From Povalibacter uvarum (GTDB lineage: Bacteria > Pseudomonadota > Gammaproteobacteria > Steroidobacterales > Steroidobacteraceae): DNA of 64,000 nucleotides. Of this stretch, positions 1-7,929 are shown in pieces. Location of the stretch: positions 1 through 64,000 of the forward strand of contig NZ_JACHHZ010000003.1 in assembly GCF_014202975.1 (NCBI RefSeq). The letters are read 5' to 3'. The translations under genes were made by a program, and so were the position numbers. The notes beneath the pieces were generated by a model that saw only the letters and a list, made by a program, of their open reading frames with translations, did not search any database and was not told where the DNA came from. How positions within the stretch are numbered: position 1 is the first letter of the stretch; each line of letters begins with the position of its first letter.

Positions 1-713
1 TTGAACACCGGCTGCAGCTTCTGCAGATCGGCGAGCGTGGTCTGCGGACGATTGCCCTCATCGAGCTTGATCGTCACTTCCTTCTCGGAGACGGCGCCGG
101 TCTCTTTGTCGGTGATCTGCATGATCGAGGTGAGCGGGGCGATCTCATCGTTGTAGCGGCCCTCAGCCTGCGCCTTGGCGGTACGCTGCTGCGACTGCAG
201 CGAGTACTCATCCTGAGCATCGCGGCTGACGCCGTAACGCTCGGCAACGATCTCGGCGGTTTCGATCATCGTCATGTAGATCTGCGGGACGTTCTTCACG
301 AGCCACGGGTCCGCCACGCGGAAGCGATTCATCTTGTCGTTCTGCACGAGCGAAATCGATTCGATGCCGCCACCGATCGTGACCTGCATGCCATCAGTGA
401 TGATCTGTTTCGCCGCCGTGGCAATTGCCATCAGCCCTGAAGAGCACTGGCGGTCGATGGTCTGGGAGGGAACGGTCACGGGAAAGCCGGCCCGCAGCAG
501 ACCTTGTCTGCCCACATTGCCGCCTGTGCTGCCTTGCTGAAGTGCGCAGCCCATGACAATGTCTTCGATCTCAGCGCCTTCGATGCCGGCACGCTTCACT
601 GCGTGAGCGATCGCATGGCTGGCGAGTTCCTGGCCCTGGGTGTTGTTGAACGCGCCGCGATACGCCTTGCCGATCGGCGTGCGGGCTGTCGAAACGATTA
701 CTGCTTCACGCAT
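1..713 (-). CDS. Thiolase (acetyl-CoA acetyltransferase family), 3' end cut by the window edge
   Basis: Reading leftwards from an ATG at 713 gives an open frame of 237 codons that runs off the window. It begins MREAVIVSTARTPIGKAYRG, the usual thiolase N-terminus, and carries the nucleophile motif DRQCSSG with Cys90, which forms the acyl-enzyme. The C-terminal His and second Cys lie outside the window. The enzyme should cleave 3-ketoacyl-CoA to acetyl-CoA and a shortened acyl-CoA, or run the reverse condensation. A ribosome site (AAGGA) lies about 9 bases before the ATG, and a good sigma70-type promoter is at 741-770. That promoter is nearly the same as the one before the 3-hydroxyacyl-CoA dehydrogenase at 9560-10843, so the two are probably co-regulated in beta-oxidation. 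The family is certain; substrate chain length is not. Confidence 0.93.
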   Translation of the reverse strand, partial: MREAVIVSTARTPIGKAYRGAFNNTQGQELASHAIAHAVKRAGIEGAEIEDIVMGCALQQGSTGGNVGRQGLLRAGFPVTVPSQTIDRQCSSGLMAIATAAKQIITDGMQVTIGGGIESISLVQNDKMNRFRVADPWLVKNVPQIYMTMIETAEIVAERYGVSRDAQDEYSLQSQQRTAKAQAEGRYNDEIAPLTSIMQITDKETGAVSEKEVTIKLDEGNRPQTTLADLQKLQPVF

Positions 714-740
714 GGATGAGTCCTTCAGGAGAGTGGCCGG

Positions 741-784
741 AATATAGATATCCGTCGGACGTACCGTCAATTCAATTATTGGGG
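741..784 (-). promoter_or_regulatory. Sigma70-type promoter of the thiolase gene
   Basis: On the minus strand, TTGACG (770-765) and TATATT (746-741) are separated by 18 bases, 28 bases before the thiolase ATG. The -35 region is embedded in the block TACCGTCAATTCAATT (762-777, plus-strand reading), which recurs exactly at 10962-10977 before the 3-hydroxyacyl-CoA dehydrogenase gene. Confidence 0.65.
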
Positions 785-853
785 GTCGCATCGGGGAAAT
801 ACGAGTCGGTTCGTTGCATGAGGTACGCTCCGCCACTAGGAAAGTCAGAAGGA

Positions 854-869
854 TCAATCAGTTGATTGA
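854..869. promoter_or_regulatory. 16-bp palindromic operator candidate (site 1)
   Basis: TCAATCA-GT-TGATTGA is a perfect 7-2-7 inverted repeat in the intergenic region between the divergent thiolase and carboxylase genes, 107 bases before the carboxylase ATG at 976. Related palindromes recur before other genes in this window (5245, 5402, 15366, 19372, 19404, 26334, 46593, 60689). The size and symmetry suit a TetR-family regulator, but the cognate protein is not known. Confidence 0.6.
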
Positions 870-975
870 GCCGGGCCGCTGCCGTCTTGCACGGCCGCGC
901 CGTGGGCCTAATAATCCATACCAATAGTTAAAATATCGTGGGATGCCGGTCCCGCGGATTCACGCCGGGGGATCG

Positions 976-3900
976 ATGCAGCTGGCCCAAGACAGCGAAC
1001 AGACTCTGCTGATCGCCAATCGAGGCGAAATCGCTATCAGGATCGCGCGTGCCGCGGCTGCGGTGGGCATGCGCACCATAGCGATCTATTCCGAGGATGA
1101 CGCGCGATCGTTGCACGTACGCAGATGCGACGATGCGATCGCGCTGTCTGGCAAAGGTGCGCGCGCCTATCTCGATTCAAAGCAGATCATCGATGCAGCG
1201 CTTGCGCGGGGATGCAATGCCATCCATCCCGGTTACGGATTTCTCAGTGAGAGCGCAGCCTTTGCTGCTGCCGTCCGCGACGCCGGTTTGACCTTCGTTG
1301 GACCGCGCACCGATCTTCTTGCTCTGTTCGGTGACAAGACTCAGGCCCGATCGCTTGCGCGCTCCCTGGAAGTGCCAGTGCCTCTTGGTACGTTCGCTGC
1401 CGCCTCGATAGATGACATCGCGCGATTCCGTTCCTCATTGCCCGCCGGTACCGCGATTGTGATCAAAGCGAGCGGAGGCGGAGGCGGCCGGGGAATGCGT
1501 GTCGTAACCCAGGAATCGGAGCTGCAGGAGGCTTATGCGCGGTGCCGATCCGAGGCGAAGTCCGCCTTCGGGGTCGATGAAGTGTATGTCGAGGAGTACT
1601 TCCCGTCGGTTCGCCATCTCGAAGTGCAGATCCTTGGTGACGCTGCCGGCAACGTCAGCCATCTCTGGGAGCGTGAATGCACCATTCAGCGGCGACATCA
1701 GAAACTCGTTGAGATTGCGCCCAGCCCTGGTGTGCATCCGCGGGTGAGGGATCGTGTCATCGACGCGGCATTGCGCATGGCGCGTCATGTGCGCTACGAC
1801 AGCCTCGGGACGTTCGAATTTCTGGTCGATGCCGCCGGCGGAGCAGACGCGCGCTTCGTCTTCATCGAGACCAATGCGCGGCTGCAAGTGGAGCACACGG
1901 TTACGGAAGAGATCCTCGGCATCGATCTCGTGGAGGCGCAGTTGCGTGTCGCGAGCGGCGCCACGTTGCCGCAACTCGAGTTGACGCAAGAGCAGATTCC
2001 GCAACCGCGCGGCGCAAGCATGCAACTGCGCATCAACATGGAGGCGATGCAGCCGGACGGGTCGAGCAAGCCGACGTCCGGCAATCTGGCGGTGTTCGAG
2101 CCCCCCAGCGGACGAGGTATCCGCGTGGACACGTTTGGCTACGCGGGTTACGCGGCGCTGCCCGGATTCGACCCGCTGCTCGCAAAGGTCATCGTCCATT
2201 CGCAGCAGCCGGGATTCAATGCCCTTGCTGATGCGGCATATCGCGCGCTGTGCGAATTCAGGGTCGAGGGTGTGACCACGAATCTCACTTTCCTGCAGGC
2301 ACTGCTCCAGCATCCGGAATTCATTGCTGACCGGGTCGACACGCAGTTCATCGCCCGTCACGGCGAAGAGTTGTTGCAGCCAGGGGCGGGGCATCCGCGG
2401 AGATTCATCGAAACGCCTGCAACTGCATTGCGCTCACAGCGCGTCGGAGCGCAGGTTGACAGCAATGACCCGCTCGCGGTGCTTGCGCACGGTAAACAAG
2501 AAGTACACGCCGCGTCTCAATCGTCGATCGACGACGACTCGCCTGGTGCGATCAAGTCCCCGCTCCAGGGCACGATCGTGTCGATCGACGTGCGTGAAGG
2601 TGACCTCGTTCATCGAGGCCAGCAGGTGCTCGTGATCGAGTCCATGAAGATGGAGCATGCGCTCGTCGCCTCTGTTGGTGGTCGCGTCATGACGATCGCC
2701 ATTACCGTGGGCGACACCGTAGTGGAAGGGGCAACGCTGGTCGCACTCGAACCGCAAGACGTGGATAGAAGCGGTGCCGCCGATGTGGCGGCGGTGGATC
2801 TCGATCTCATTCGCCCCGATCTCCTCGAAGTCCTGCAGCGACACGAAGTGACTCTCGATGCGGCAAGGCCGGAGGCGGTAGCGCGGCGGCGCGCGACCAA
2901 ACAGCGCACTGCGCGCGAGAACATCGACGATCTATGCGATCAGGGAACCTTCGTTGAGTACGGGCCGCTCGTACTCGCAGCACAGCGCGCCCGACGCTCG
3001 CTCGAGGAACTGATCGTCAAGAGCCCTGCGGACGGCATGGTCGCCGGTGTCGGTCGCATCAACGGCGCGCTGTTCCCGGAACCGCAAGCCAGCTCGGTCG
3101 TGATGTCGTACGACTACACGGTCTTTGCCGGGACGCAGGGGGCACGCAATCACATCAAGACCGATCGCATGATTCAGGTTGCCAAGCGCGGGCGGATGCC
3201 AGTCGTGATCTTCACCGAAGGCGGTGGAGGGCGGCCTGGGGACACGGAAACCAGCGGCGACGCTGGCGGAACGCCGACATTTGCAGACTTCGCGGAGCTC
3301 AGCGGCACGGTGCCGCTGGTCGGTATCGCGTCTGGGCGCTGCTTTGCCGGCAATGCCTCTCTGCTGGGATGCTGTGACGTGGTGATCGCCACAGCCAACG
3401 CCAACATCGGGATGGGCGGACCGGCAATGGTCGAGGGCGGCGGCCTGGGCGTCTTCAAGCCCGAAGAGATCGGGCCGATCTCGGTACAACTCGCCAACGG
3501 CGTGGTCGACATCGGTGTGGCGGACGAGGCGCAGGCTGTGCGCGCTGCCCGCCAGTACCTTTCGTACTTCCAGGGAACCGTCAAAGACTTCGAATGCTCC
3601 GATCAGCGTCAGCTGCGTCACGTCATTCCGGAGAATCGATTGCGGGCGTACGAAGTTCGCCGCGTCATCGACACGTTGTCGGACACTGCCTGCGTGCTCG
3701 AGCTGCGTTCGCAGTTCGCGCGAGGCATGATCACGTCACTCATTCGTATCGAGGGCATGCCTGTCGGTGTGATCGCCAACAATCCGCAGCATCTCGGCGG
3801 GGCGATCGATGCCGACGGAGCGGACAAGGCTGCGCGCTTCATGCAGCTTTGCGACAGCTACGACATCCCGATCCTCTTCCTTTGCGATACGCCGGGCATC

Positions 3901-4362
3901 ATGGTCGGGCCCGAGATCGAGAAGACGGCGCTGGTGCGTCACTCGAGCCGCATGTTCGTCATCGGAGCGAACCTCAGCGTGCCGTTCTTCACGATCGTCC
4001 TGCGCAAGGCGTACGGGTTGGGTGCGATCGCGATGGCAGGAGGATCGTTCAAACGTCCGATGGCGACGGTTGCGTGGCCGACGGGTGAGTTCGGCGGTAT
4101 GGGTCTGGAAGGCGCGGTGAAGCTTGCCTACCGCAACGAGCTCGCGCAGATAGCGGATCCCATCCAGCGTCGCAAAAAGTACGACGAGATGGTCGCGAAG
4201 CTCTACGAACAGGGCAAAGCACTCAGCATCTCCACCATTTTCGGCGTCGATGACACGATTGATCCGGCGGATTCCCGTCGATGGCTCGTGAGTTTGTTGA
4301 AGGCAGCGCGTGCAGCGCCGGGGCGACGACGCCGGAAACGACCCGGTATCGACAGTTGGTAA
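976..4362 (+). CDS. Single-chain biotin-dependent acyl-CoA carboxylase (BC-BCCP-CT)
   Basis: This 1128-residue protein contains a whole acyl-CoA carboxylase on one chain. Residues about 8-460 form the biotin carboxylase with the ATP-grasp glycine loop SGGGGGGRGM near 165. A biotinyl domain at about 520-600 carries ESMKMEHAL, with the biotin-accepting Lys at 558. Residues about 650-1125 hold both halves of a carboxyltransferase. It would carboxylate acetyl-, propionyl- or longer acyl-CoA using ATP and bicarbonate. Most proteobacterial PCC/MCC enzymes use two subunits; this layout matches single-polypeptide long-chain acyl-CoA carboxylases. I prefer the ATG at 976 because GGGGGA lies just upstream; an in-frame ATG at 943 would add 11 unconserved residues. 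A palindrome at 854-869 probably controls it. Biotin for it could come from bioA-F-D at 57.4-60.4 kb. Substrate is not predictable from sequence alone. Confidence 0.9.
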   Translation: MQLAQDSEQTLLIANRGEIAIRIARAAAAVGMRTIAIYSEDDARSLHVRRCDDAIALSGKGARAYLDSKQIIDAALARGCNAIHPGYGFLSESAAFAAAVRDAGLTFVGPRTDLLALFGDKTQARSLARSLEVPVPLGTFAAASIDDIARFRSSLPAGTAIVIKASGGGGGRGMRVVTQESELQEAYARCRSEAKSAFGVDEVYVEEYFPSVRHLEVQILGDAAGNVSHLWERECTIQRRHQKLVEIAPSPGVHPRVRDRVIDAALRMARHVRYDSLGTFEFLVDAAGGADARFVFIETNARLQVEHTVTEEILGIDLVEAQLRVASGATLPQLELTQEQIPQPRGASMQLRINMEAMQPDGSSKPTSGNLAVFEPPSGRGIRVDTFGYAGYAALPGFDPLLAKVIVHSQQPGFNALADAAYRALCEFRVEGVTTNLTFLQALLQHPEFIADRVDTQFIARHGEELLQPGAGHPRRFIETPATALRSQRVGAQVDSNDPLAVLAHGKQEVHAASQSSIDDDSPGAIKSPLQGTIVSIDVREGDLVHRGQQVLVIESMKMEHALVASVGGRVMTIAITVGDTVVEGATLVALEPQDVDRSGAADVAAVDLDLIRPDLLEVLQRHEVTLDAARPEAVARRRATKQRTARENIDDLCDQGTFVEYGPLVLAAQRARRSLEELIVKSPADGMVAGVGRINGALFPEPQASSVVMSYDYTVFAGTQGARNHIKTDRMIQVAKRGRMPVVIFTEGGGGRPGDTETSGDAGGTPTFADFAELSGTVPLVGIASGRCFAGNASLLGCCDVVIATANANIGMGGPAMVEGGGLGVFKPEEIGPISVQLANGVVDIGVADEAQAVRAARQYLSYFQGTVKDFECSDQRQLRHVIPENRLRAYEVRRVIDTLSDTACVLELRSQFARGMITSLIRIEGMPVGVIANNPQHLGGAIDADGADKAARFMQLCDSYDIPILFLCDTPGIMVGPEIEKTALVRHSSRMFVIGANLSVPFFTIVLRKAYGLGAIAMAGGSFKRPMATVAWPTGEFGGMGLEGAVKLAYRNELAQIADPIQRRKKYDEMVAKLYEQGKALSISTIFGVDDTIDPADSRRWLVSLLKAARAAPGRRRRKRPGIDSW

Positions 4363-4433
4363 CTCAGCGCGGACTTCCTCGGTACTGATGTACAGTCGCT
4401 GTTTCAGCAGAAGGCAGGAGTTCGAACAGTCTC

Positions 4434-5135
4434 ATGGCGCGGCGATCCAAGACTCCGACAGCAACGGCGGATACGCGAGAAAAGCTCATCGAAGTGGCGG
4501 CCCGGCATTTCGCCGAGCACGGCTACCGGGGCGCCAGTCAGCGCGAAATCCAGCGAGAGCTCGGAGTGAATCCGGGGGCCGTGCACTACCACTTCGGTTC
4601 GAAGGAGGCGCTCTATCGCGGTGTGATCGACGCCTTCATTCACGGCGTCCAGGAGGAACGACTGAAGCTGTTGAAGGAGATGGATCCGGAGCTCGTCGGC
4701 CGCGCGAGACTGCGGCGCCTGCTGTACAGCTACTTCTATCCGCACGTCGCTCTCGCCAGCACAGCGGCGGGGCTCCCATATGCGCGCATCCTCGCCGGCG
4801 TCCAGCATGAGTACAAAACCGCATCGGCGAAGATCTTCGACGACATCGTGGCGCCGGTCCGGAACCGTTACATCGCTGCGATCCTTGAGCTGTTCCCGGA
4901 TACGCCCCGCGCTGAGATTCAGCGGCTGCTCGCAATGTCCGTCGCTTTGATGGCAGTAACAGCTACGTGGCACGATTCCGTGCCCAAGGCGGTCGCGAAC
5001 GAGGAAGCCGTTCGCGAGCTTGCGCGGGAGCTCGCTCGCTTCACGGCGGCGGGGTTCGAGGCGCATCTCGGAGAAAAAACGCGGTCGACCGGCGGGGCGA
5101 AGCGCAAGCGGGCCGTGCGGAAGACCGCGAGATAG
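4434..5135 (+). CDS. TetR/AcrR-family transcriptional regulator
   Basis: A 233-residue protein with a TetR helix-turn-helix at residues about 12-60 (TREKLIEVAARHFAEHGY, then NPGAVHYHFGSKEALYRG) and a variable ligand-binding C-terminal region ending in a basic tail. An AGGAG lies 13 bases before the ATG, a rather long spacing. It sits between the carboxylase and an alpha/beta hydrolase, both preceded by the recurring palindrome (854-869; 5245-5260 and 5402-5417), which makes it one candidate for the factor that reads those sites. The ligand would plausibly be an acyl-CoA or acid, but that is inference. Confidence 0.9.
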   Translation: MARRSKTPTATADTREKLIEVAARHFAEHGYRGASQREIQRELGVNPGAVHYHFGSKEALYRGVIDAFIHGVQEERLKLLKEMDPELVGRARLRRLLYSYFYPHVALASTAAGLPYARILAGVQHEYKTASAKIFDDIVAPVRNRYIAAILELFPDTPRAEIQRLLAMSVALMAVTATWHDSVPKAVANEEAVRELARELARFTAAGFEAHLGEKTRSTGGAKRKRAVRKTAR

Positions 5136-5151
5136 CTGTCGTCGACTTCCT

Positions 5152-5240
5152 GGCCTGCCGCAGCAGGCCGATTCCCGAAATCTCCCCTTCGCTGCCGGCA
5201 CGCAGCCTGGCGACAGGTCCGGCACCTGTCTGTTGCCTTT
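5152..5240 (+). terminator. Two hairpins downstream of the TetR gene
   Basis: GGCCTGC-CGCA-GCAGGCC (5152-5169) and GACAGGT-CCGGC-ACCTGTC (5212-5230), the second followed by the T-rich TGTTGCCTTTCGTTT. They lie just after the TetR stop at 5135 and before the operator at 5245, so they probably insulate the TetR gene from the hydrolase gene. Confidence 0.5.
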
Positions 5241-5244
5241 CGTT

Positions 5245-5260
5245 TCAGTCATTTGACTGA
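5245..5260. promoter_or_regulatory. 16-bp palindromic operator candidate (site 2)
   Basis: TCAGTCA-TT-TGACTGA is a perfect 7-2-7 inverted repeat in the 353-base gap between the TetR gene and the alpha/beta hydrolase. It follows the same TCARTCA-N2-TGAYTGA pattern as site 1. Confidence 0.6.
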
Positions 5261-5401
5261 GAAGCCCTCTTGACCTCTTTCCGCGGCCATCGGTCAAGTT
5301 AAGTTGTCTGGAGGGTATGCGGAAAAACAAAGGCATTGATTCTTTTTTTCACTGCGTGGTATGTACTGTCCCCGGCAAGATACAAGCGGCCCGGGCGACT
5401 G

Positions 5402-5417
5402 TCAGTCAGGTGATTGG
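5402..5417. promoter_or_regulatory. 16-bp palindromic operator candidate (site 3)
   Basis: TCAGTCA-GG-TGATTGG matches the TCARTCA-N2-TGAYTGA pattern at 13 of 14 arm positions. It is 72 bases before the hydrolase ATG at 5489, and 157 bases (start to start) downstream of site 2, so two repressor dimers could act on one promoter. Confidence 0.5.
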
Positions 5418-5488
5418 ACGGGCGGCGCCGGGGCTTCCAGGCATTGTTCCAGCACTGCTGGACGATTGGCGGATCGACAGGGGGATTC

Positions 5489-6481
5489 ATGGCTATGTTC
5501 AGATATCTGTTGCTGTGCGCGGCTCTCATGCAGGCGCCGCTCACGAGCGCTCAGGCTGCGGAGTCGGGCAGCGAACCAGCGCGTGCGCGCCCGGCGGGAT
5601 TCGTGGTTCCTGAAGACATTCGTCAGAGACGCGTCGATATCTACAGTGAAGGCAACCGCATGACCGGCTATGTCTTCGTCGCGAAGTCGGTCGCCGCGGA
5701 TGCAAAGCTGCCGACGATCATCATGGCTCACGGCTGGGGCGGCGTGCAGGCGCAGTTGCGTCAGGACGCCTCGGAGTTTGCGCGTGAGGGATACCTCGTC
5801 GTGACGTTCGACTATCGCGGCTGGGGAGAGAGCGATTCACGTGTCGTGCTCAAATCCGCCGCGACAGATGTCACGAAGACCGATTTCACTGCCGAAGTGC
5901 ATGCGATCAGGGAAGTCGTCGATCCACTCGACATGGCGGCGGACTGGCAGAACGCAATCCACTGGGTTCATGGAGAAGGGCAGGTCGACGCCAACCGGAT
6001 CGGGCTGTGGGGGAGCAGCATGGGCGGCAGTTATGTCGTCTACGCGGGTGCGCACGATGCCCGCGTAAAAGCTGTCCACAGCCAGGTGACTGGCGGGCTC
6101 AAGGGATCGTTGTGGACGCAGTGGATGCCGCAGGGATTCGAAGAGGCGACCAAGCGTGCGCGCGGTGAGCTGGCCTATCCGCCGCCCTCGCAGATGAACG
6201 GTGGTTTGCGCGGCGCACCGATCACGAGCCGCTTCGCCAACTACAACCCGCTCGACGACATCACGGACGTGAACACAGTCGCGTTCCAGTTCGTCCTGTC
6301 GGAGCACGAGCAGTATCTCAACAACGAAGAGCACGCGATCGCGGCGTACAAGCGCTATCAGGGGCCGAAGAAGCTGGTTGTCATCCCGGGAACCTCGCAC
6401 TACGACATCTATTCGAAAGCGCGAGAACGCTCTCATGAGCTGGCGCTCGAGTGGTTCGATCTCTACCTGAAGAAGAAATAG
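5489..6481 (+). CDS. Exported alpha/beta hydrolase
   Basis: A 330-residue protein. From the ATG at 5489 it starts with a clear Sec signal peptide (MAMFRYLLLCAALMQAPL, then SAQA) preceded by the ribosome site AGGGGG; an earlier in-frame ATG at 5414 would bury this signal, so I reject it. The fold is alpha/beta hydrolase: an oxyanion-region HGWGG near residue 87 and the nucleophile elbow GSSMG with Ser177; the late catalytic His is likely in PGTSHYDIY. It looks like dienelactone-hydrolase or peptidase-S15-like hydrolases and is a distant paralogue of the exported hydrolase at 47933-48937. It should cleave an ester or related bond in the periplasm. The substrate is unknown; the paired palindromes upstream place it with the acyl-CoA and PVA-like genes. 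Confidence 0.82.
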   Translation: MAMFRYLLLCAALMQAPLTSAQAAESGSEPARARPAGFVVPEDIRQRRVDIYSEGNRMTGYVFVAKSVAADAKLPTIIMAHGWGGVQAQLRQDASEFAREGYLVVTFDYRGWGESDSRVVLKSAATDVTKTDFTAEVHAIREVVDPLDMAADWQNAIHWVHGEGQVDANRIGLWGSSMGGSYVVYAGAHDARVKAVHSQVTGGLKGSLWTQWMPQGFEEATKRARGELAYPPPSQMNGGLRGAPITSRFANYNPLDDITDVNTVAFQFVLSEHEQYLNNEEHAIAAYKRYQGPKKLVVIPGTSHYDIYSKARERSHELALEWFDLYLKKK

Positions 6482-6570
6482 GCGCCCTGAACATCAGAGT
6501 GGGCGTCACCTGGGCGTGAGCTCACCGAGCGCATTGCCTTACTGCGGTTCGTGAGAGAGGGGGAAACGAA

Positions 6571-7929
6571 GTGATTTCGAGAGAGGAGGCGGCGCTGAAC
6601 GCGCCGGCGGCTCGGTCCGCGGAAACTTCGGAGGAATTCCGCGCGTCCGAGGGCTACCGCTATTACGTCGTGTGGCTGCTGTGTGGCGTCTACATGATCA
6701 ACATGATGGATCGGCAGTTGCTGTCTATCCTGGTGGAGCCCATCCGGACCGAGTTCGGTCTGACCGATACTCACATGGGGTTTCTCACAGGACTCGCATT
6801 CGCGGCCGTCTACACGGTGATGGGCGTTCCGCTGGCGCGCTTGGCCGATCGCAGCAGTCGCGTCAATCTGATCGCGATCTCGATCGTCGTGTGGAGTGCT
6901 TTCACGGCACTCACTGGTACCGCGAAGACGTATGTGCACCTGCTCGTTGCGCGAGTGGGCGTTGGTATTGGTGAAGCCGGCTGCAATCCGGCGGCTTACT
7001 CGCTGATCAGCGACTATTTCGAGTCGAAGCGCCGGGCGACGGCGCTGTCGATCTATCAGTTGGGCGCGTACGCGGGCTCCTTCCTCGGAATGTTGCTGGC
7101 TGGTTGGGTCGCTCACACTCACGGCTGGCGCATGGCCTTCTTCGTCGTCGGCCTGCCGGGGCTCGTGATTGCACTGCTCGTCAAGATCACGTTGCGAGAG
7201 CCGCCTCGTGGCTTTTCGGACGAGACCAAAGTGGTCTCCGAGCCGCCATCGGCGTGGGTCGTCATTCGATCCCTGCTGTCGAAGCCTTCGTTCCGGCACC
7301 TCGCCTTCGCTGCCGCGCTCCACAATTTCGTCATCTATGGCGCCGGCAACTTCTACTCGGCGTTCCTCATGCGATCACACGGAATGAGCGTCGCTGAAGT
7401 CGGCTTCCAGCTCGCCATCGTCACGGTGGTCGGCGGCGTCGCGGGCACGTATTTCGGCGGCTGGCTCAGCGACTGGTTCGCGAATCGTCGCGATGACATT
7501 CGCTACTATCTGTGGATCCCGGCGCTCTCACTGGTCGTCGGCTTTCCGATCTCCGAGCTGGTCTTCTTCATCGACGATCCGACGATCGTCATGTGGCTGC
7601 TCATTCCTTCCATCTTCTGTGCCGCCGCTTATCTTGCGCCAAGCATTACCGCGACCTACCGGCTCGTCGGTGTGAGGGAACGTGCGCTCGCCAGCGCATT
7701 GCTCCTGTTCATTCTGAATCTCATCGGCCTGGGCTTCGGGCCGCTGCTGGTCGGGGTGCTGAGCGATTCGCTGCGATCCGGCTATGTTGCTCAGGGGATA
7801 CCCGAGGCGCAGGCGCTTGCTGATGGGCTGCGCTGGTCGCTTCGCGCTACAGTACTCGTCAATCTCTGGGCTGCCGTGCATTACTTCCTCGCGGCCCGCA
7901 CGCTTCGGCAGGAGACGCTTCGCGCATGA
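6571..7929 (+). CDS. MFS transporter, spinster-like
   Basis: A 452-residue membrane protein with about 12 hydrophobic segments. The loop between segments 2 and 3 holds the MFS signature in the form GVPLARLADRSSR. It starts at GTG 6571, 4 bases after a good ribosome site (GAGAGAGGGGGAAACGAA). Its stop overlaps the start of the acyl-CoA synthetase by four bases (ATGA), so the two are translationally coupled. That pairing points to uptake of an organic acid that is then activated to its CoA ester. The exact substrate cannot be read from sequence. Confidence 0.9.
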   Translation: MISREEAALNAPAARSAETSEEFRASEGYRYYVVWLLCGVYMINMMDRQLLSILVEPIRTEFGLTDTHMGFLTGLAFAAVYTVMGVPLARLADRSSRVNLIAISIVVWSAFTALTGTAKTYVHLLVARVGVGIGEAGCNPAAYSLISDYFESKRRATALSIYQLGAYAGSFLGMLLAGWVAHTHGWRMAFFVVGLPGLVIALLVKITLREPPRGFSDETKVVSEPPSAWVVIRSLLSKPSFRHLAFAAALHNFVIYGAGNFYSAFLMRSHGMSVAEVGFQLAIVTVVGGVAGTYFGGWLSDWFANRRDDIRYYLWIPALSLVVGFPISELVFFIDDPTIVMWLLIPSIFCAAAYLAPSITATYRLVGVRERALASALLLFILNLIGLGFGPLLVGVLSDSLRSGYVAQGIPEAQALADGLRWSLRATVLVNLWAAVHYFLAARTLRQETLRA

